A stretch of DNA of 64,000 bases from Artemisia argyi (Eukaryota > Streptophyta > Magnoliopsida > Asterales > Asteraceae). The position numbers were made by a program, and so were the translations under genes. Shown here one piece after another: positions 50,947-61,628 of this stretch (positions within the stretch are counted from its first letter, which is position 1; the number at the start of each line of letters is the position of its first letter). The stretch covers positions 100,282,871 through 100,346,870 of the forward strand of contig CM060695.1 of assembly GCA_030686995.1 (NCBI GenBank), given 5' to 3'. The notes below the pieces were generated by a model that was given only the letters and a program-made list of their open reading frames with translations, was not told the DNA's origin and made no database searches.

Positions 50947-52835
50947 TTCATTTACAAGAAACCCGATTGATATTTAGATTAAGTTCAATGATTAATAATC
51001 AAACAGATACTGGTGTTCAGAATCAGATGAAGAGTTTCTGATATGAACATGGGTTGCTGCTATTCATTGTTTCGATAAAATCTGCTGTATATTTGTAGAC
51101 CAATTCTATGTTGTACCTACTATTTGATCCATCTCTTGATTTTTTATTGAATAGACATGTTTATACTATAAGCATTTGTTTCTTATTGGTATGAATGCAA
51201 ACACTTTAGAATCAAATCACAACTTTTCATTTAATTTTAACCAATTTATCTCAACTCAAAATAATTGACAATAGTTGATATATTTCTGTCAAATTGTTGT
51301 CCTGCTCCTATTCTGATGTTGTAATTGCTACTAGTATGATATTATGGGTATGTAGTCAACAAGTCTTTTATATCTCATGCATGGGCCTCAACCCATGCTT
51401 GTGTAACTTAAGTAGTTGTGTTAGGTATATCTATATGTTGGAAATAAGATTTGTGGTTGATTAAAATAAGTATTTTCAAAACTTAGTTAAATTAAGATCG
51501 ATAAACCAGAATAATAACTAAGTAAACCTTACAACATATGCATCGTAATGAATCAAGTAAACTGAGGCAGTTGTTGGACACGGTTTCTCTTACTAAACTA
51601 AACTGAGGACTCTACTGGACAGGTTTTGTTTTAAGGGTTTTGTAGTATTCTACGCCGTAATTTCCCCGTAAGACACTGCGTCTAATGAGAAGTGATGTGA
51701 TGTGTTTGTGTAATGTCACTCAATAATTTCATGTGAATTTTGAATTTTCTTTCCTTAAATGAGTTACGCAATAGAATTGGTGGTGCCTTTTCAAATAGGT
51801 GTCAAGTTTTTACACGAAAGTTTGTGAGTATATTTCTCTCTATAGTGCTTTCCCAAATCTATCGCCGATGAGAATTTGTGGTTACCAGAAACATATATCA
51901 AGTTGGAATTCTGATGATTCTTGAAGAGAAGTCTAACAATGTTATACAAGGAACACTTGGAATATTGTTTAAGATCATCAACTTTGCATCTGAATGGAAG
52001 CAAAGAAACACACAACCAAAGTATATAAAAACTTGTAAGAAGTTCAGTTGACATCAAATGCAAAACTTTTAAGATGTTACAAAGTTCATGTTGTAAACCA
52101 TACACAAGTTAGTCTTGAAAAAATAAGTCATAAGCATATAATTATTTTTTTAATATAGGCGAATACCCGTGCAAAGCAACGGTGTATAGCGACAAATAAT
52201 TATACTTGTGAACTTGTGTTTTGGTGTGACATGCAACACTTACATCAAAAAACGTATAATAAAGGACATCAGCTTTATAAACATTTTATGAACCATATGT
52301 ATTATCAACGTTTTTCCGCTACCAAAAGTATAAACATTTTCATATCATAAATCAGAACCAATACTTCCAAAGATATCATATACCAACAACCAAATGTCAA
52401 GTGAGATGACAAACAAAAAGCAGAAACCTATCAAATTGCATTAACAAAGTAGGAAGTAGGCATAATACAAGTCACAATGAAATGGTCAAATTGTGACTTT
52501 ATATACCAAAGGGACATGGATATCCAGTCAATTACAACAAAAAAGATCTAGGAAGTCACTCTCAACAGCTTCCTACAATAAATCTAGGGTAGACTAGCAA
52601 ACTACCATTTAGAAGTTATATTTCAATCAGAAAAAATGAGCACCATAAAGGAGCACGAGTAGAAGGGGTCTCTATTATAGAACCTTACACTATTCAATTA
52701 CTGCATTCAAGTAGGTGTCAAGGTCACTTGTTACATGCACAACCTTGAAATATACTCCAAATTCTGATCCACAGATCCTTGTATCCAAACAGTCTGAATT
52801 CTCTTCTGAATGACGAGTTGAGTGAAACAATTTGA
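50947..52835. other. Intergenic region between the DQD/SDH-type gene and the DnaJ gene
   Basis: The two genes converge here, so it holds both 3' UTRs. A degenerate motif, GCGAATACCCGTGCAAAGCA, at about 52158 resembles a widespread plant repeat motif. No other gene is visible. Confidence 0.5.
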
Positions 52836-55800
52836 CTAACCTTGACTAGACCCAAGCAGGGGCAGTCCTGGAAAATGAAATTGGTTCAGTCAGCTTATGA
52901 TAATTCTGAGTTTCTGAAATACAAATTTTTCAATAAAAAAAACATTTACAATTTCATTGAACAATAAAATGTATAAAGAAAACGTTCTCTAAACTGGCCA
53001 TTACAAAACCTTTAGTAAGAAAAACTCCTTAGTGAAGAATGAGTGAAAAGGGAGGAAAAAAAACAAAAAAAAAACATATAATCTACGAAATCAGCAATGG
53101 CGCACATTTAAAGAATAAATTCAACGTGAAGCAAATACAATCAGGTATTTGAGAATAACACTTCGATTTATAACAAATAAAAAAAGAATATTGCACTTCT
53201 TACCAATCCCAACTATAAACCAGCTTGCAGTAGTCAGCATGGGATTATTTAAGAGAATTAGCTAGTAGTAGTTCCTTGTTATTACAATGTAAATTCAAAT
53301 ATCTTGTGTAAATAAAAGAAAACTTTAACATGAGGATGACCTATAGACTATTGACGCAAAATAAGGTGCTTCACAAGGCCAAAATCACTATGCACTATAC
53401 TATCACTAATCAACTTCTTAGATGCATTCTAAAAGCTTAAGAAAAAAGACTAAACAGAAAACGGAGTATTAAATACCAAGAAGATGCATCAATTTCACAT
53501 TTTTAGTCCTCATATCTTATCATCCACTAAGAGGCAACCTTTATAAACTACAACGATGCAAAAAAGCTTCAAGTAAAGGTATACTATATTCAATTTGAAA
53601 TTCATTCCCAGCCTTTTAGAATGAGTAAGGATACCAGCCTGAATATGTATGAGATGGAAACTTTCATCCAACTTTATTGGTTAACAAATTTATGATACAT
53701 GTATAATTGAATACAAATGAATTTCACCAAGGCACAACAGATGACAAATAACCATTAGAATTTAGTAAGGGAATGCAGGAACCTTAATGGTTGACATATG
53801 CAACGAACAGGGCCACCTAAGTCAATACTCAAATAACTTCCCTGATCACTAGAGGTGGCGAAATCAAAAAAGATAATTATTTAAGTGCAGATGGAACTGG
53901 ACCCACAACACTATATTGCTTACTTATTGGCTAGATATAATTGAAACAACTATGTTATTACTTAGAAGGTTTTCTATACAGATAACTGACAGCCGTTTCA
54001 TTATCAGTTTAACCCTGCACAGCTTAGATGTATCAGAATTGCTACCCATAATCCGTAAACTGTCCAGCTATATTTCAGTATAAACAAAAAATATTACCTG
54101 TAAGCGCTGAAGGATCAAGCTCCCAACAGCCTCTCAAGCACCCATCTTTCTCCTCTGTATAACGAAAAGCAGGAATCTGATGAGAAAATCTGTGCACCTC
54201 TACCCTTGGTATCACCGCCACCCTTATGGTTGATCTCTGTATACTTGGGGCCTTAAAAACCAACTTGTGACCAGGCACACGCGTCAGGGACATAACTTGT
54301 ATACCACTTTCATCAGTCTCAAGAACTTCAACAATGTCAACTTCACCAAATCTGTACATAGCCCAAATCTGCTGTGCCCTTGGATATATATTAAATATGG
54401 CGTGACCACTAGCTTCTGCAGTTACAACATGAGAAAAGGAATCAAGTGGAAGTAGTTTCGGTCTACCTCCAGACAATTTGAATAAACCACAGGCATTGTA
54501 TCGGATAGTGTGGTTAGACGGAGTGTCACTTAGTTTAAGTGGGGTTACATATACTCTAACAGGCTGAAATTGAATCTTTTTAATCTGAGCAAAGCATTGA
54601 CGAACTCCCTTATCATGTTCCCAAAATGCCCATATCTGGCCCACTTTAAACTTCTGGATCTGCTTGTCTGAGCTGAAGTCATGACTAATTTGCACTGAAT
54701 TTGTAGGTGAAGACATCTTGGGGCTTTTTGCGAACTTTTTGGAGATAGTGTCTAAATCACCATCCTTGCAAAAAGGCTTTTGACCATCACTGACCTCTTC
54801 TTTTATACCATTGACCTGGGGTTTTGCATTTTCATGTATCATGTTCGTATCTCCTCCCTTCAATCCTCTCGGTGATCGACGAAGATTTAGCATTCCCTTA
54901 TCAAGACCATTCATTTGCTTCTTTGGGGTACTTGCCAAATTAGAAGCAGGTTTCACTTCTTCCGGAGACTGAGATGCTGTGTTGACATTGTTGGAATAGT
55001 AATACTCGTCAAGATCATCTGGCAAAGAAGCTGTATCGAGCTCGAAGGACCCAACAGGTACACCAGCGCTTTCAGTTCCGCTCAGTTTTACCGACTTGAT
55101 ACGATGAGAAAATCTAAGTAATTCATTAAGCGGAATCTTATGTTCAGCATGTCCTGCCCATATTGTTCTCTGAAACACGCTTACAAACCGCTTCACTTTT
55201 AACAAGAAAACAACAGATATACTATCATCATTTACAGAAAGAATCTCCACAATATCAAATTTAAATTTCTTATGACTTTCTGGGTTCAAGCTCCATTTAA
55301 TATCCCAATCTTTAAAAAGAGCCCAAACTTCACCCTTCTGGGGATATATGAGAAACGAAGATCTACGCCCACCTTGCTTATATGCTATCTGATGAGAAAA
55401 CATGAGGCGATCTTTTGTTTTCTCCGAATCTCCATGCACAAATTTCCCACAAGCAACCGGTAACTCTTCTTCAGCCCATTTAATCTCGGGCTCATTCTCT
55501 GGCTCGGGCTCTAACCAAGTGATCCCCAGCTGGAAACCAGATGAGTGAACTCTCCTAATATGTGCATAGAATCTGGGCATTCCGTCAAAAGAATCATAGC
55601 ATGCCCAGATTTGATTAACTGCAAAACAATGTTCCTCCTTATCCTTATCAAAATTACTGAATTCTGAATCTCGACAGTCAACAAGCTCTGGCTCTGAATC
55701 AGACTCAGAATGATCGTCATGTTTCACACCATTTGACATGCTTACATCAGTGTTGCCCACATCAGCTGCATTACAAGTTTTCTCTTCCTTTTTCATATCT

Positions 55801-56972
55801 TCAACGCCATCAGATGATTTATTCACCTTTGATCTTTTTAAGGGGCTCAACCCATCACCATTTTCCCGGTAAGAAACGTGTTGTTTTTGTCTAGCAGAAC
55901 ATCTGCGATTGCCACTATCGCCAACAGGACGACTATCAACCTCATCAGATCTTTCATCTGCATCAGAACCACTATCACTAGAATCTACCACTCTCTTTCT
56001 TCCTCTCTTCCTGTTTGTGACTTTAGAGGTTCCTGTTTCATTAGGCTTCTGAACGTTAACCTTGACCTTTGTTAACCCTTCCTTTTCACTCTCTCTACCC
56101 ATAGTTTTTGAACTACCGCCAACTTCTGTTTTCTCCGTTTTTGAAGTCTGATGTGCAGAACGAGAAGAAAACTGGTCATCCTTTTGTATATTGACTTTGA
56201 CTTGTTCCCCTTTTCCATCCTCTTTCTGTTGAGAAAAGGGCGGCTTAGCTCGGTTTACTCCAAGATTTGCACTTGGATCATTCATAAAACCAGGTCTCGG
56301 GGCTGCCCCTTGTGCACCAATGTCATGAGCAATGAATAATTTTGAGCATTGCTGACACCGCAAAGGTTTATTCACAAAATCCCTGTAATACTCGTATTTT
56401 ATGTGACAAAAAGGGCAGTAAGTCCAAAATGTTAACCGAACACTTGATGTTGATTGATGTCGATGATTCACATTATTAAACTGAGAACTAGAGCCAGTTT
56501 TGACTTTGTTTTTAGCATAAGAATTTTGATTTCCTTGACGGTTTTGAACCTTTGTAAGCAAACCTCTAGCCGGATCTCTACATTTCATGTCATAAATGGA
56601 TCTTTTACCTTTATCTGAAAGTACCATATTTGCTTCACCAATAAGTTTAAAAGCAGCTTCAGCTCCCGGAAATTTGTTCTTATCAGGGTGAAGTGCAAGT
56701 GCGAGTTTCCGGTATTGCTTCCGGATAGTTACTTCATCGGCTACATTTTCAACTTGAAGAATCCCATAGAAGTCCTTTTCAGCACCATGTACCTTCTTTA
56801 GAGCCGAACAATGAATATCACAGACTGAAATAACTTGTGAAATGTTTTCTAATTCAGGGAACAACTGTTTGGCCTTCAATGCAAACTTACGAGCCCCTTC
56901 AAAATCATTCTTCAACATCTTCTGTTCAGCAATACCCCTGGCCCTAAGCGCTTCATCTCGGTTACAATCCAT
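52836..56972 (-). CDS. DnaJ (Hsp40) protein with two DUF3444 domains, about 968 aa
   Basis: J-domain proteins stimulate Hsp70 ATPase; the DUF3444 subgroup is plant-specific and of unclear role. The main exon (56972-54098) codes 958 residues. A tetratricopeptide-like N-terminus (1-62) precedes the J domain (66-130) with HPD at 95-97. A zinc-ribbon-like CPFC...CQQC follows at about 187-212, then an acidic, Lys-rich nuclear-type region with KRGRKR. Two DUF3444 repeats (about 455-655 and 765-955) both carry IWA and YPQKGEVWALF- or YPRAQQIWAMY-like motifs. The unspliced frame would run to 54075, but an in-phase GTAATAT donor at 54097 and an acceptor at 52868 join to a short last exon (52867-52836) ending LPLLGSSQG. 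That final exon is inferred. Confidence 0.88.
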
Positions 56973-57362
56973 TCCCTTAAATGACTTATACGTGTAAGCT
57001 ACTCGGGTGAACTCATTAAAAAACTTATAAAGTAATCACAAGATCACAACGCTGCTCCTCCCACTACAAATCGCAATCTGGAAACACAAAAGGAAGAGAT
57101 AATTTAAAACCAGTTTCAACTATTAAATAGAATATAGTTCAACAAATAAACAAACTGGATGTACGTATAGCTTGGTTGGATTTTGGTTCACAGTAATAAT
57201 TTGCTATGGGTATGGGTTTCATAGCAAGGCAGAAAAAGAAGGGATGCAATAAATAAGCCCACTGTCATGGGCCCATACAACCAAACCAAACACCTTCTAT
57301 CAATTCCCTCCCAGCTCCCCTAATCCAAACCCCAATTGTAGGGATGATCAGATTTATATTAC

Positions 57363-57451
57363 CTGACAGCTTCTGATAAGCAAAGATGGAAGTGTTAGCG
57401 AGTGACAATCAGCTCTTCTACCCTCTGTATTTGACAAGCAGATGCCCAATC
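57363..57451 (-). other. Predicted non-coding 5' UTR exon of the DnaJ gene
   Basis: On the minus strand TACTTGCAG precedes and GTAATATAAA follows an 89-bp segment, and the next acceptor TTTCCAG lies at 57084-57078, just before the CDS exon. The segment contains no in-frame start. Splice signals only; no transcript evidence. Confidence 0.5.
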
Positions 57452-57983
57452 CTGCAAGTATCACATTTCACCACGCGTTATTAGAAGACAGTATCCCACA
57501 AATTTGCAACTAATTTTCAGATAAACAAAAAAACAAAGTATATCAACATATATGAGTATATGATCATAGCTAAGAAAGTGTTGTACGCTCTATTTTACAA
57601 TGCAGTGTGCTACTACCTTTTGTTTTCACATAACCAATATTAGTCATGCCTTGCTTAAATAGATGGGACATGACTAAGTATATCGGATACAATCATAACA
57701 TGAACATGATACACAGCTATTGTCCGTTACCACGTAACTACTCAACTCTAGACAAATACTTAGATATGCGCAACCTCATTTCTAGCACAGTCATCTTACA
57801 CAGATGCTATCTAGTAGTGACCTGGTTAAATACAGTGCCTAAACTTGCCGGATTTGATTATACATTGTCTGGCCATATCAGATAACATCATATCATATTT
57901 TACGTACTACAGCGGTTCATCCACAACCAAAACAGAAGATTGATTAATCATTCATCAAAATCCCCAAAATAACAAGTAGCGCC

Positions 57984-58723
57984 TAGGGGTGGAAACGAGC
58001 CGAGCCGAGCCCGAGCCTGCCAGAGCTCGAGCTCGGCTCGTTTATATTTTAGAAAGCTCGAGCTCGAGCTCGGCTCGTTTCGAGCCTTAAGATTTGAGCT
58101 CGAGCTCGGCTCGTAGATGATATATAAAGCTCGAGCTCGGCTCGGGCTCGGCTCGTTTGTGATGCACCAACAAAAAAAAATAAATAAAAAAAAATAAAAA
58201 AATCAGCGGCTTCTTGAGCTAACTTGTTCGAGCTTGTTTATCTAGAGCTTGTTTACTTGTGTTGAGCTCGTTAACAAGCTAGTTAGTTAATTTTATGCAA
58301 CAATATAATTTTCTTTTAACAAAAAGTAACCTGTTGTCTGTTGAATCGAAAAGAACTGTAGAAGGGAAGACGGTTAGAGGAAAAGAGAAGTGAAATGGGT
58401 AGAGGAAGAGACAAATCAAAAGCCAAAAGCGTAATATGTTGCTTATCCTTATTTTAATAAATTATAATGTGGTCCTTTGAAACATACATATACGTATTAT
58501 ATGTGTATATACGGTATACCTACTCAAAAGAAATTAGAGCTCGTTTAGGCTCGCGAGCCTAGTCGAGCTTTGTATATAAGGCTCAAGCTCGAGCTCGATT
58601 ATTAAACGAGCTCTAATTTAGGCTCGAGCTCGGGCTCGAGCTCGTTTAGGCTCGGCTCGTTCGAGCTTTTTACCGATCCGATCCCGAGCTTTTCACGAGC
58701 GGCTCGGCTCATTTCCACCCCTA
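57984..58723. mobile_element. hAT-like non-autonomous element, 740 bp, in the DnaJ 5' UTR intron
   Basis: The left end TAGGGGTGGAAACGAGCCG and the complement of the right end (TAGGGGTGGAAATGAGCCG) are near-perfect inverted repeats. The flanks GTAGCGCC (57976-57983) and CTAGCGCC (58724-58731) match at 7 of 8 bases. Inside, GAGCTCGAGCTCGGCTCG repeats occur near both ends. No transposase frame is present. Confidence 0.82.
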
Positions 58724-59487
58724 CTAGCGCCACTACACATCATTATTCTCAACAAAACTAAACATGTAAACATAATATTTCATCATCTTTAATATATATT
58801 TTCACAAGTAATAGTAACATTTTTCATGACATTAAACTTCAATAATACAAATAAAATGGATATTATATCTCTGATAATAAGATGACAGTAATTCAATGAA
58901 AACAGAATCACACGGTGCTAACAACCCTAATTTTAAGAAAAACAAGTTATGGAAACTCAAAATACTCTTAAATGAAGCTGAAATTACATAAAGTGTGCAA
59001 GTATTTTTTAGTTTTGACATAACCAATAGTAAATGACATCAAATGAAATGGATATGATACGCAAAATTGCTGGTTTCAAACTCGTCAACTATACACATTT
59101 ATTTATAACTGTATAGATAAAATATTGTCATAATTCAGTCAAACATCTTTCTATGTTACAACTTAATTAAAACAAGGATATGCACTAGTCACTCCATCTA
59201 AGCTAGTGGTTGTCTAAGCTTATTTTTAGGCTTATGAGCTTATCTCACAAATAAGGTTGTCATGATATAAAACGCTTATATAAGTATGAAAATAAGGCTA
59301 AAAATCCATCATCAAACCGCAGTATTAATAATTGAAAGTAAAGGCAAAAATAACTAACAAAGAAAAAAAGCAGCAGTCAAATGACATGAGATGAGATGAG
59401 ATTCAAGTTAAATAATTAAATCGAAAGCAGCTCCTGATTCAACAAATTGAAAAGATCGATTTTGAGAAAGAAATGAGATAACTTACC

Positions 59488-59600
59488 AAGAGATGAAAAA
59501 AAGAGAGAGAGAGAGAGAGTTTGGGGGTGGTGGGTTTTAAAAAACTTGTGAAATATTTTGAGTTCTCCCCCCAAATTGTTATTTCACTCCATTGGGCGGG
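59488..59600 (-). other. Predicted first exon (5' UTR) of the DnaJ gene with CT repeat
   Basis: On the minus strand a CTCTCTCT run (59502-59519) is followed by CATCTCTTG and a consensus donor GTAAGT at 59486. Pyrimidine-rich leaders of this kind are common in plant 5' UTRs. The transcription start is not resolved. Confidence 0.45.
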
Positions 59601-59970
59601 CGACCCACCGCGGTTAGGGTTTTCTTTTTTTATCTCTTGTACTCTTTGCATCAACTCTTGTACTTTCCACAGAATCTTCTTTATTAGTGGACAGATATGG
59701 CCCAAGCCTGATTGTAAGTTTGGGTCATTAAGATTTCGTTATGTATTTGCCTTTATTTATATCCTATCAATAAAACATATCACTTACGAGAATCTAACGT
59801 ATCGGAACGGGTCTAATCTTCAGACCTAGGTAGCTAAGTTGAACTGACTCCTTTATTAGCACCTCGTCAAATGCTAGCCGCCATTTATCCTTTTTACAGA
59901 AAAGAATAAGAAAAAAAGTGTAATCTTTGCTTTTATTTTTTATTTATTTCCTTCTTATAGTCAACACAGT
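59600..59970. other. Probable promoter region of the DnaJ gene
   Basis: Sequence upstream of the predicted first exon. No certain TATA box on the minus strand and no other gene is seen. Confidence 0.3.
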
Positions 59971-60240
59971 GTTGTAAATATCAGTCTTTGTGGCCTATAT
60001 ATCATTGATATATCACTTATCAGCGGTCAGTCGATACGGTTTCTCACTAATCGCTCAAGAAAATCAGTTTTGGTCAAAATTGGTCAAAATTTAAAAAAAA
60101 AAAATTAGGTCAAAATAGGCAAACTTTTTTTAAGCATTTTTTAGGTCAAAGTTGGTAAATTTCTTTATAATTTATGGTCTTTGATATATCACTGCCAAGA
60201 CTGAGATGGCGCCACGGTACCGCTGAGTGATATTTACAAC
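59971..60240. mobile_element. MITE candidate, 270 bp
   Basis: Perfect 13-bp inverted repeats GTTGTAAATATCA (59971-59983) and its complement (60228-60240) bound an AT-rich inside with repeated TTGGTCAAAATT-type motifs. The target duplication is not clear. Confidence 0.6.
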
Positions 60241-61080
60241 CTTGGGTTTTATCAACATACGTTATTTGCTTTTGCTATTGCATTTATTTGCTTTTACTTG
60301 TACTTGAAGAATTGTTTTCGTTTGCTGCCGGAATTCTTCGTCAACAAATTATTTTTTTATTACGTTAATGTTTTTATTTTAGTTTACTACTCCAGCTTGA
60401 TTTTTCGCGATTTCATCGCTCGGACTACGGATGAGTATTGGAGGATATATATGTATTTGTCTCTATTCATATCGTATCACCTACGGGTTTTATCAATTTA
60501 ACAATATCTTCAAACCATTTAATTTAGTAAAATCATTATGTAATAATTAAAAACTAGATTAAAAACAGTCAAGTTTCAAACTACACACATTTTGGTTTCC
60601 ACCTAAATACACATATGTTGATTAGCCTTTATGATTCAAAAACATCAATTACTCGTTAGAAACGAAACCTTTCGATACTACTTCAAAATGACGATGTTTT
60701 TATTTTATTTATTTATTTATTTTAATTCTTTATTTGCCACAATACGATGTCATATGACGTTTTGAACCAACATTGACTAAAAACAGCTTCGTTTCATTTT
60801 ATTTTATTTTTTTATTTAAAAAATTAAATTTTGTCGCCTGTTTGTGTTGGGTTTTGAACTTCAAAAAAAAGTCAGATTTTGGTTCATTTTTGGCATTAAG
60901 ATATAGGCTTTATTCCAAGATATTTGGATTTTATAAATCTTGGCAAGGTGGCCAGGTTTTATGAAATGGTCCTTTAATTCATATGTTTTGACTTGAATCA
61001 TACAGACTTATAGCATCCACTATGGTGGGTTTATTAAAAAGGTTTAAGAAAAATGAAAAGATTTATATTTATTTCAAGAC
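60241..61080. other. Unassigned AT-rich intergenic sequence
   Basis: No gene or element could be recognised on either strand. Short T-rich open frames have no motif content. Confidence 0.4.
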
Positions 61081-61628
61081 AAAAATACACTGTTGGTCCC
61101 TAAACTTTCCACAAAACATCACCATGGACCCTAACTTTCCAAAAACGTCGTGGTGCGTCCAAAAGTTGGGATTTTGAGGCCGATTGTGTCCTTCGCCCCG
61201 TAATAGTTACTGCAACGTTCCGTTATAGTTCCCAAAAACCCATTACATGTTTAGTTTGGAGGGTATACATGTCTTTTTACATAGTCGCATTTTTCTCTCT
61301 CTCGTTGTACTACCCAGCAGACGTCTAATCCTTTTTCCCGCCATTATGTCTAATATAAGTAGCACAAGTACTCATTGCTCATCCCCAAACTTGTTGTGGA
61401 AGCCTACAAAAAAAACCCTAATGCAATGTCACTCACCAAATCTAATAATTTAAGTAAAAAATCAAGAATCTTAAACCTTGGATTTACATTATGGCAAATC
61501 AGGGATGCACCTTACTTTGATAACCATGAAGTCGAGAGAAATTGGGCAAAGAGCCAATATGGTTAGTGTTTTTGTTGATAATCATTTACAAGCATATGTA
61601 TCTTAGAATATTTTATGGTATTTCCCTT
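61080..61628 (+). other. Probable 5' part of the MULE, non-coding
   Basis: Phrases such as GTTGGTCCCTAAACTTTCC and GGACCCTAACTTTCC are typical of the leader of plant MULEs. Small open frames follow but show no domain. The terminal inverted repeat could not be located. Confidence 0.4.

Noticed and set aside
54075..54097. C-terminus of the DnaJ protein as read in the open frame
   Set aside because: A consensus splice donor lies there and an in-phase exon is available; the unspliced tail is kept only as the alternative.
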